From contig JBLRWS010000102.1 of assembly GCA_047921075.1 (NCBI GenBank), forward strand, positions 1 through 5,797: DNA of 5,797 nt, given 5' to 3'. Both the position numbers and the translations under genes were made by a program. Within the stretch, counting starts at the first letter, position 1; each line of letters starts with the position of its first letter. A model generated the notes under the pieces. It saw only the letters and a program-made list of their open reading frames with translations. It was not told where the DNA came from and made no database searches. This document shows, in pieces, positions 1-5,797 of the stretch. The DNA comes from JBLRWS01 sp047921075. GTDB taxonomy: Bacteria > Bacteroidota > Rhodothermia > Balneolales > Balneolaceae.

Positions 1-1659
1 TCAAATCATCGGCAAATCTACACCCCGTTCCTTCGCGATCTGCTCCGCCAGTTCGTAGCCCGCATCCGCGTGACGCATCACGCCTGTTCCCGGATCGTTG
101 GTGAGCACACGCTCCAGCCTGCGATCGGCCATCTCGGTGCCGTCTGCCACGCAGACCATTCCGGCGTGGATGGAGTAGCCGATTCCAACACCGCCGCCGT
201 GATGCAGACTCACCCAGCTTGCTCCGCTTGCCGTGTTTAACATCGCATTCAACAGCGGCCAGTCGGCAATGGCATCGGACCCGTCTTTCATCGCTTCGGT
301 TTCACGATTGGGCGATGCCACCGACCCGGTATCCAAATGGTCACGGCCGATCACAATCGGGGCTTTTACTTTCCCTTTTTTGACCAACCAGTTGAACTTG
401 AGCCCCATTTCGGCGCGTTCGCCATATTCCAGCCAGCAGATTCGGGCCGGCAGCCCCTGGAAATGTATTTTTTCCTGCGCGTGATGAATCCACCGGTGAA
501 GGGCTTCTTTCTCGGGAAATGTTTCGAGAAGGGCCTTGTCAGTCACGGCGATATCGTTCGGATCACCTGACAGTGCCGCCCACCGAAACGGGCCGGAGCC
601 TTTGCAGAAAAGCGGGCGGATGTAGGCCGGCACAAATCCGGGAAAATCGAAAGCCTCCTTCATGCCGCGGTGGTCGGCAACCTGACCTCGAATATTGTTT
701 CCATAATCAAAAGTAACAGCCCCGCGCTCCTGCATCTTAAGCATGGTTTCCACGTGAGTGACCATCGAATCCAATACATCCGTTTGATAACCATCCGGAT
801 CACTTTCCCTTTTTTGCGCTGCCTCTTCCAATGAATATCCCGTAGGAATGTAGCCGAGCTGCAGGTCGTGCGCTGAGGTTTGATCGGTCAGCACATCGGG
901 AATTACGTCCCGTTTCAGAAGTTCCGGAAGCACTTCAGCCACGTTGCCCAGCAGGCCGACGGAGAGCGCTTCGCCTTTTTCTTTCGCATTCAGCACTTTT
1001 TCAAGTGCATCATCTAAATCGGTGCACTTCACATCGCAGTAGCCGGTTTTGATTCTCATGTCGATACGGCTCTCATCCACTTCAATACCCAGAAATGCGG
1101 CGCCGTTCATGGTTGCGGCCAGCGGCTGAGCCCCGCCCATTCCACCGAGCCCCGCTGTAACGACCAGTTTTCCTTGCAGGGATCCATCAAAATGCTGACG
1201 CGCACATTCGGCGAATGTCTCGTAGGTGCCCTGCACAATTCCCTGCGAACCGATGTAGATCCACGATCCGGCGGTCATCTGTCCGTACATCGTCAGCCCC
1301 ATTTTGTCGAGCTTTCGAAACTCATCCCAATTGGCCCAGCGCGGCACAAGGTGCGAATTTGCCAAAAGCACGCGCGGTGCCTCTTCATGGGTCCGAAACA
1401 CACCGACCGGCTTCCCGCTCTGAATCAGCAGTGTTTCATCATTTTCGAGCCGCTTCAGGGTTTTAATAATCGTATGGTAACTCTCCCAGTTTCGAGCCGC
1501 TTTTCCGCCGCCGCCATAAACAATCAGCTCATCGGGGCGCTCGGCCACATCAGGGTCCAGGTTGTTCATCAACATGCGAAGGGCGGCTTCCTGGTGCCAG
1601 CCTTTGCAGTTCAGCTTCGTACCATGCGGGGCGTGAATATGTTTAACTGGCTGATCCAT
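1..1659 (-). CDS. hutU: Urocanate hydratase (urocanase)
   Basis: Cytoplasmic enzyme of histidine degradation, step 2: it hydrates trans-urocanate to 4-imidazolone-5-propanoate using tightly bound NAD+ as an electrophile. The reading is 552 residues from the ATG at 1659, close to the family's usual length of about 550-560, and complete, with its TGA at 3-1. Visible hallmarks are YGGGGKAARNW (48-58), the Gly-rich nucleotide-binding stretch TAGLGGMGG (168-176), and the active-site block FQGLPARICW with the catalytic-type Cys at 408. GRDHLDTGSVASPNRET, HHGGGVGIGYSIHAGMV and the C-terminal VMRHADAGYELA follow. A TTG three codons upstream (1668) could extend it by three residues. The ATG is preferred because the protein then begins MDQPVKH and no ribosome site favours the TTG. 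It lies 35 bases after hutH, so it is probably cotranscribed. One oddity is Glu after ICWL, where the homologues I recall have Gly. Confidence 0.97.
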   Translation of the reverse strand: MDQPVKHIHAPHGTKLNCKGWHQEAALRMLMNNLDPDVAERPDELIVYGGGGKAARNWESYHTIIKTLKRLENDETLLIQSGKPVGVFRTHEEAPRVLLANSHLVPRWANWDEFRKLDKMGLTMYGQMTAGSWIYIGSQGIVQGTYETFAECARQHFDGSLQGKLVVTAGLGGMGGAQPLAATMNGAAFLGIEVDESRIDMRIKTGYCDVKCTDLDDALEKVLNAKEKGEALSVGLLGNVAEVLPELLKRDVIPDVLTDQTSAHDLQLGYIPTGYSLEEAAQKRESDPDGYQTDVLDSMVTHVETMLKMQERGAVTFDYGNNIRGQVADHRGMKEAFDFPGFVPAYIRPLFCKGSGPFRWAALSGDPNDIAVTDKALLETFPEKEALHRWIHHAQEKIHFQGLPARICWLEYGERAEMGLKFNWLVKKGKVKAPIVIGRDHLDTGSVASPNRETEAMKDGSDAIADWPLLNAMLNTASGASWVSLHHGGGVGIGYSIHAGMVCVADGTEMADRRLERVLTNDPGTGVMRHADAGYELAEQIAKERGVDLPMI

Positions 1660-1694
1660 GGGTATCAACGTTTGTCGGGGTTGTTAATGAATAA

Positions 1695-3212
1695 TTACTG
1701 CAATTTTGAGGATCCTTCTTCCACTTTCTTTATCAATTTCCGGTCTGAAATAAGCTCCACGGCTTTGCTGATATCATCCTTAAAATAGTGATCTTCGGTG
1801 GCATGGGGAATCACAGACCGAATATGCTGATGAGCGACTTCCACACCTTTCCCCGGCTTTAGCGGCTTTCTAAAATCGAGTGCCTGCGCCGAGGTAAAGA
1901 GCTCGATGGCCAGTACCTGCTCACAATTTTCAAGAATCTGAAGCAGATGCAGCGCGCTGATGCTGCCCATGCTCACGTGATCTTCCTGCCCCATGCTGGT
2001 GGGGATGGAATCGACCGATGACGGGTGGGCCAGTACTTTATTCTCCGACACCAGCGCGGCCGAGGTGTACTGCGGAATCATGAATCCGGAATTGATACCG
2101 GTTTTCTCCATCAGCAGTTTTGGCAGTCCGTCGTGTCCCTCCAGCAGCAGGTAGGTGCGCCGTTCCGAGATGGAGGCCAGTTCTGCCAGGGCCAGTTTTG
2201 AAAAGTCAAGAACCAGGGCCAGCGGCTGTCCGTGAAAGTTGCCGCCGCTCAGGATGGCGTCGTCACCCCCGCCCCCTCCGAACACCAGCGGATTGTCGGT
2301 AACAGCATTCATTTCGGTCTCCATCACCGACACCGCATGGGCGATGGCGTCGCGGCTGGCACCGTGCACCTGCGGAATACAGCGCAGGCAGTATGGATCC
2401 TGCACCTTGCCGCAGTTGCGGTGCGATTCGAGAATTTCACTGTCGGCCAGTAACCGGCGCACATTGTCGGCCACGGTTTTTTGTCCGGCATGCGGGCGCA
2501 CATCATGTATGCGCGAATCGAACGGGGTGATACTCCCCTGCAGCGCTTCGAGGCTCATGGCGCCGATGAGGTCGGCCATGGTGCAAAGGTGCAGCGCCTT
2601 CTCCAGCACATAGGCACCGTAGGCACTCATCAATTGGGTGCCGTTAATAAGCGACAACCCGTCTTTGGCCTGCAGGCTGATCGGCTCCAGCCCTTCCCGC
2701 TTTAGGACCTCTTCGGCCGGCTCAGCAGCGGTTCCGTCACTATTCCAGAACTCGCCATAGCCGATAAGCGGGAGCGACATATGGGCGAGCGGAGCCAGAT
2801 CGCCCGAAGCTCCCACACTGCCTTTGCTGGGTATGAGCGGTATCAGATCCCGCTTCTCAAAGTCGAGCAGCCGTTGAAACGTTTCCGGCGAAATACCGGA
2901 GAAACCGAGGCCAAGGGCATGAATTTTTAATTGCAGCATCAGCCGGGAAATGGCCTTTGGAACCGGATTGCCGGTACCCACGGCGTGGGATAGCAGCAAG
3001 TTTCTTTGCAGCTGATGGAGCTGTTCTGCATCAATCTGCTGTGCAGCCAAGGCACCAAAACCGGTGTTGATGCCATAGTAGGCGGTGCCGTCGGTAAGGG
3101 CGCGCTCTACCACTCCGCGCGATGCCACCACACGCGACGAATCGTTACGCAAGGCGGCAATCGATGCTTCAAGATCGCGGTAGAGTTGGCGGACGGAAAT
3201 GGATGAAGCCAT
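1695..3212 (-). CDS. hutH: Histidine ammonia-lyase (histidase)
   Basis: Cytoplasmic, normally homotetrameric enzyme of histidine degradation, step 1: L-histidine to trans-urocanate plus ammonia. The 505 residues match the family's length of about 500-510. The electrophilic MIO cofactor forms from the Ala-Ser-Gly at 135-137 inside GSVGASGDLAPLAH. Other active-site elements are present: Tyr46 in YYGINTGFG, His76 in SHAVGTG, Asn190 in LINGTQ, Tyr274 and Arg277 in QDPYCLRC, Phe326 in GGNFHG, and Glu410 in SMGQEDHVSMG. All expected catalytic residues are there, so it should be active. This combination and the adjacent hutU favour histidase over tyrosine or phenylalanine ammonia-lyase. The ATG start places the conserved N-terminus correctly; no Shine-Dalgarno sequence precedes it. 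It begins 24 bases after the protease gene. A run of five Gly (312-316) makes the loop before SGGNFHG about three residues longer than in the histidases I recall. Confidence 0.97.
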   Translation of the reverse strand: MASSISVRQLYRDLEASIAALRNDSSRVVASRGVVERALTDGTAYYGINTGFGALAAQQIDAEQLHQLQRNLLLSHAVGTGNPVPKAISRLMLQLKIHALGLGFSGISPETFQRLLDFEKRDLIPLIPSKGSVGASGDLAPLAHMSLPLIGYGEFWNSDGTAAEPAEEVLKREGLEPISLQAKDGLSLINGTQLMSAYGAYVLEKALHLCTMADLIGAMSLEALQGSITPFDSRIHDVRPHAGQKTVADNVRRLLADSEILESHRNCGKVQDPYCLRCIPQVHGASRDAIAHAVSVMETEMNAVTDNPLVFGGGGGDDAILSGGNFHGQPLALVLDFSKLALAELASISERRTYLLLEGHDGLPKLLMEKTGINSGFMIPQYTSAALVSENKVLAHPSSVDSIPTSMGQEDHVSMGSISALHLLQILENCEQVLAIELFTSAQALDFRKPLKPGKGVEVAHQHIRSVIPHATEDHYFKDDISKAVELISDRKLIKKVEEGSSKLQ

Positions 3213-3236
3213 AACAGGGAGAAGTTTATCAGAACA

Positions 3237-4469
3237 TTAGAGATCGCGGATGGCCCGGATGCGCTTCAGTACGGGCGGATGCGAGTAGTTTAAAAAGACG
3301 TAGAACGGATGCGGTGTCAGGTTGCTCAGATTATCTTTCGAGAGTTTTTTCAGCACATCCACCATCCACTCCCTGTTGCCAACAGTGTCAGCCGCAAAGC
3401 GATCGGCTTGGTATTCGTGGGTGCGGCTCATTTTTTGCATGGCAATTCCGAGCACCGTTTCAACCGGGGAGTAGAGCAGGCCAAAAAAGAGAAGCCCGGC
3501 GTAGACACTCATCTGCTCCACAAAAAACGCCTCGTAGAGCGCGGGAAACTGCAGGAACACCGAGAGCAAGGCAAACATCACACCGGTGTGCAGAATAGAG
3601 ATCGCCATCCCCTTCTGAATGTGTTTCTTTTTGTAATGGCCAATTTCGTGCGCCAGCACCGCCACCAGCTCTTCGGTGGTGTGGTTTTCAATCAACGTGT
3701 CGTAGAGGGCGATGCGCTTATTCTTTCCAAATCCGGTAAAAAAGGCGTTTGATTTGGAGGAGCGGCGCGACCCGTCAATCACATAAATACCCTGCAAGGG
3801 AAAGTCGACCTTTTCGGCATACGCCTCGATGGCGGTTCGGAGCGCTCCCTCTTCCAGCGGTTCAAACTTGTTAAAGAGCGGCATGATCCAGGTGGGGGCA
3901 ATATACTGCATCGCCAGGGAGAAGGCGGTGACGGCGCCCCACGCATACACCCACGCCCAGCTGCCGCCATACTCAAAAAAGGCGATGATACCGGCCAGCA
4001 CCGGCGCCCCGATTACCACCGAGAGCAGAATCCCCTTCAGGCGGTCGCTTACAAAGGTGCGGGCATCTGTTTTGTTGAAGCCGAAGCGCTCTTCAATCAC
4101 AAATGTAGAGTAGACGCTGAAGGGAATGGAGAGAACCGTTTTGGCCAGCACCAGCACGCCGATAAAAATAAGCCCCGTACCGACGGGCCCAAACTCGAAG
4201 CCGCGCGCCCACAGGTCGAGCCATTGAAAGCCGCCCGCAAACCAGAAGCCGAGCAGCAGGGCAAGATCGAACGTGCCGGTGAGGAAGCCGAACCGGGTGC
4301 GTGTACGGGTGTACTCCTGCGAGCGGGCGTAGGTCTCCTCGTCGTAGACGCCCTCAAACTCATCGGGCAGCTCTTTTGAGAGGGCTTTCAGGTTCAGCCG
4401 GCTCGCTGTCATGTCCAAAATGGCGTCTATCAAAATAGCGCCCAAAATAATGCCGATGATCCAGGCCAT
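3237..4469 (-). CDS. M48 family (Ste24-type) membrane zinc metalloprotease
   Basis: Integral-membrane zinc metalloprotease of 410 residues, typical length for bacterial Ste24/CAAX-protease-1 homologues. The zinc site is HEIGH at 274-278 (two His ligands and the catalytic Glu) plus Glu352 in SRTHEYQAD. Ste24 signatures also present are EERFGFNKTD (126-135), SNAFFTGFGKNKRIALYD (240-257) and the C-terminal YSHPPVLKRIRAI. By eye there are about seven hydrophobic segments (near 3-20, 62-80, 97-115, 146-165, 171-192, 288-308 and 322-342), matching Ste24 topology. The extended M48 N-terminal membrane domain separates it from shorter HtpX proteins. In yeast this family trims prenylated CAAX proteins; bacteria generally lack such substrates, so the natural target here is unknown. 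Envelope protein turnover is a guess. The start at 4469 opens directly into the first membrane segment. It is the first gene of the minus-strand array with hutH and hutU and diverges from the EEP gene. Confidence 0.95.
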   Translation of the reverse strand: MAWIIGIILGAILIDAILDMTASRLNLKALSKELPDEFEGVYDEETYARSQEYTRTRTRFGFLTGTFDLALLLGFWFAGGFQWLDLWARGFEFGPVGTGLIFIGVLVLAKTVLSIPFSVYSTFVIEERFGFNKTDARTFVSDRLKGILLSVVIGAPVLAGIIAFFEYGGSWAWVYAWGAVTAFSLAMQYIAPTWIMPLFNKFEPLEEGALRTAIEAYAEKVDFPLQGIYVIDGSRRSSKSNAFFTGFGKNKRIALYDTLIENHTTEELVAVLAHEIGHYKKKHIQKGMAISILHTGVMFALLSVFLQFPALYEAFFVEQMSVYAGLLFFGLLYSPVETVLGIAMQKMSRTHEYQADRFAADTVGNREWMVDVLKKLSKDNLSNLTPHPFYVFLNYSHPPVLKRIRAIRDL

Positions 4470-4674
4470 ATGCAGAAACAGAGGTTGGTTGTAAAACGGG
4501 AAGATACGCCGAATCCCTGCAAAGGTGAAAAGGCGAAGAGCGGGGGGCAGGAAACGATTTTATAACTTGAAAACCGGCCGGGGGTTTGCTACTCTTTCGT
4601 GGAATCCACGCAGGCTTGTCCATTACCCACACGAATCAACATAGAACCTCCATTCACCTCATTCACACACTGCC
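4470..4674. promoter_or_regulatory. Divergent intergenic region, probable promoters both ways
   Basis: This is the only gap between the divergent protease and EEP genes, so it should hold the promoter of the minus-strand array and that of the lipoprotein gene. An AT-rich patch at 4555-4574 (TTTTATAACTTGAAAA) is the most promoter-like stretch. On the minus strand it reads TTATAAAA; on the plus strand TAACTTGA loosely resembles the Bacteroidota -7 element TAnnTTTG. No well-spaced -33 TTTG partner was found for either direction, so no exact promoter is called. A perfect palindrome lies at 4598-4610. No purine-rich ribosome site occurs before either start codon. Confidence 0.45.
4598..4610. repeat. 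13-base perfect inverted repeat, possible operator
   Basis: CGTGGAATCCACG is a perfect odd palindrome with six-base arms around a central A. It sits in the divergent spacer, 65 bases before the EEP start codon and 129 bases from the protease start. The symmetry could suit a dimeric regulator or a small RNA hairpin in the EEP leader. It is not followed by a T-run, so it is not a terminator. No regulator gene is in the window, and a palindrome of this size can occur by chance. Confidence 0.3.
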
Positions 4675-5673
4675 ATGACACGTACTTTAAGCGCTCTCAT
4701 TCCCCTGGTTATCCTGTTCCTCTCCTGCGGCTCTCAGCAGTCCGCCGTTCAGCCGCCCGATACCGCCGCCGCTGCCGGCCAATGGGAGTGGATGGCCTCC
4801 CCGTCGTGGTACAATGCGGCCGACTTCGACACGATTCGGGTTGCCACGTGGAATATTGAACATTTTGTGGATGATTACGACAACCCCTACATCGATCATC
4901 CCCGTGAAAATGAGCCGGCAGAGAATTTACCCGAGCGGCGCCGTCTGCTGGCCGAAGCGCTGATGCAGATAGATGCCGATGTGGTGGTGTTTCAGGAGGT
5001 GGAGAGCCGGGCGTACATCGAAACGTGGATGGAGGAGTACCTGCCGGAGATGGGGTACCGCTACGCAACCGGCCTGGAGAGCAGCGACTGGTACATGAAT
5101 GTGATTATCATGAGCCGGCTGCCGCTGGGCCTGGTAACCAGCTACGCGAACGCCTACACCTACATTATGGGCGAAACGGCGGATGACGGCACCACGGATC
5201 GCCAGCGGTTTACCAACAACCGGATGGTATCGGTGGATGTGCATGTGAACCCGGGCTATCATTTTATGCTGACGGGCGTGCACCTGAAAGCGGGCCGGGG
5301 CAGCCGCAATGAGGGATGGCGCATCGGCCAGATCAATCTGCTGCGTGAGCACTACACGCGAACCGTAAGCCACGACCCCAATAGCCGGATTCTGGTGGCG
5401 GGCGATCTGAACACCCTGCCCGGCGATCGGGAATTTAACGCACTGTTGGGCGGGGAAACCGGCCTCCGGTTTGTCGATCCGTTAGCGGGGGCACCGTCCT
5501 ACACCCATACATCCAACAACCCGACCCGTCAGCTGGACCATCTGATACCCAACGACCGGATGGCCGCCGACATGGTGCCGGGCTCTGCACACATTCCCAT
5601 GCCCTTTGATGCCGAAACGATGCGGCTGATCAGCGATCACCTGCCGGTCGTGGCCGACTTTGTGACGAGATAA
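4675..5673 (+). CDS. EEP-superfamily (endonuclease/exonuclease/phosphatase) lipoprotein
   Basis: Predicted envelope-anchored Mg2+-dependent phosphoesterase of 332 residues. The N-terminus is a short signal peptide with a lipobox-like FLSC, giving Cys18 as the likely lipidated residue, followed by a linker rich in Gln, Pro and Ala (19-36). The EEP fold follows in DNase I-like order: VATWNIEHF (Asn60), VVVFQEVES (Glu108, metal ligand), TGVHLKAG (His203), WRIGQINLL, VAGDLNT (Asp244, Asn246), QLDHL (Asp288) and SDHLPVVADF (Asp321, His322). All the catalytic elements I know of are present, so it should be an active hydrolase. Whether it cuts nucleic acid or another phosphodiester, such as a lipid head group, cannot be told from sequence. 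The acidic stretch at 65-84 resembles the loop seen in many secreted EEP proteins. It is a single gene, divergent from the protease, with no partner downstream in the window. The ATG at 4675 is chosen because it yields a proper signal peptide. Confidence 0.9.
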   Translation: MTRTLSALIPLVILFLSCGSQQSAVQPPDTAAAAGQWEWMASPSWYNAADFDTIRVATWNIEHFVDDYDNPYIDHPRENEPAENLPERRRLLAEALMQIDADVVVFQEVESRAYIETWMEEYLPEMGYRYATGLESSDWYMNVIIMSRLPLGLVTSYANAYTYIMGETADDGTTDRQRFTNNRMVSVDVHVNPGYHFMLTGVHLKAGRGSRNEGWRIGQINLLREHYTRTVSHDPNSRILVAGDLNTLPGDREFNALLGGETGLRFVDPLAGAPSYTHTSNNPTRQLDHLIPNDRMAADMVPGSAHIPMPFDAETMRLISDHLPVVADFVTR

Positions 5674-5734
5674 AAAAAGGATTGAAAGAGGGGCCGAACG
5701 GCAGGTAGCGAGGGTGGTTGACGGTGTCTTTTTT
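5673..5734 (+). terminator. Weak candidate terminator after the EEP gene
   Basis: A run of six T (5729-5734) lies 56 bases after the EEP stop codon. The A-run overlapping the stop codon plus one G (5673-5679) is complementary to CTTTTTT (5728-5734), and between them lie weak pairings such as GCCG/CGGC (5693-5702) and a three-base stem GAC/GTC just before the T-run. No strong GC-rich hairpin abuts the T-run, so an intrinsic terminator is possible but poorly supported. Confidence 0.25.
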
Positions 5735-5797
5735 GATCTATCATGCGACAAAGCGTGGGCAGTACAATGTTGTATAAAAACCCAAAAAGGCTGGCTG
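5735..5797. other. Non-coding tail with a short palindrome
   Basis: No gene or RNA is recognised here. TACAATGTTGTA (5763-5774) is a perfect 12-base inverted repeat with five-base arms. TATAAA (5773-5778) overlaps its end and could be a -10-like element for a gene beyond the window, but no matching -35 is properly spaced. CATGC/GCGTG (5742-5746 and 5753-5757) could form a small stem with one G-U pair. Confidence 0.3.

Noticed and set aside
1660..1668. TTG start giving hutU three extra residues
   Set aside because: The ATG three codons later gives a family-typical N-terminus and no ribosome site favours the TTG, so the ATG at 1659 was used.
1174..1788. 204-codon plus-strand open frame antisense to hutU and the end of hutH
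   Set aside because: It lies opposite strongly recognised genes, its translation resembles no family I know, and it ends in low-complexity sequence from the hut intergenic gap. It is a shadow frame.
2264..2281. G-quadruplex in the G-rich tract of hutH
   Set aside because: Only two long G-runs are present with a short GG flank, which is not enough for a standard four-run quadruplex call.
3309..3752. 147-codon plus-strand open frame opposite the protease gene
   Set aside because: It is antisense to the zinc-site region of the M48 protease and has no recognisable domain, so it is a shadow.
3237..4469. Calling the protease HtpX
   Set aside because: The long N-terminal membrane domain with EERFGFNKTD and a length of 410 residues fits the Ste24 branch of M48; HtpX proteins are shorter, near 290 residues.
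4927..5373. 148-codon minus-strand open frame opposite the EEP gene
   Set aside because: It lies wholly within a gene with clear catalytic motifs. Its His- and Val-rich translation is what antisense reading of this gene would give.
5482..5751. 89-codon minus-strand open frame extending into the right-hand spacer
   Set aside because: Most of it overlaps the 3' half of the EEP gene on the other strand. No family resemblance or start signal supports it.

Overview
The window holds four intact genes and short intergenic gaps. It looks like ordinary chromosome of a bacterium from the Bacteroidota or the wider FCB group (something like Rhodothermota/Balneolota). That assignment is an inference. None of the four start codons has a recognisable Shine-Dalgarno sequence, base composition is moderately GC-rich by eye, and the lipoprotein signal and protein families fit that group. 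No RNA gene, mobile element, CRISPR array, phage gene or origin is visible.

Layout. Three genes on the minus strand run leftwards with gaps of 24 and 35 bases: an M48/Ste24-type membrane zinc metalloprotease (4469 to 3237), histidine ammonia-lyase hutH (3212 to 1695) and urocanate hydratase hutU (1659 to 1, its stop codon exactly at the window edge). Going right, a 205-base divergent spacer (4470-4674) separates the protease from a plus-strand gene (4675-5673) for a predicted lipoprotein of the endonuclease/exonuclease/phosphatase (EEP) superfamily. The last 124 bases (5674-5797) are non-coding, with a weak terminator-like arrangement and a short palindrome.

How the genes work together. HutH and HutU catalyse the first two steps of histidine breakdown (histidine to urocanate, then urocanate to imidazolonepropionate) and lie in pathway order in one probable transcript. 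hutI and a formiminoglutamate-processing gene are not in the window; they may lie beyond position 1. The protease is the first gene of the same tight array, but nothing in its sequence ties it to histidine catabolism. The EEP lipoprotein is transcribed the other way, probably from its own promoter in the spacer.

I did not find a convincing undescribed system. The points worth a second look are small: the protease at the head of the hut array, a Gly-rich insertion in HutH, a Glu beside the HutU active-site motif, a perfect 13-base palindrome in the divergent spacer, and phased CGGATGCG octamers just before hutH.
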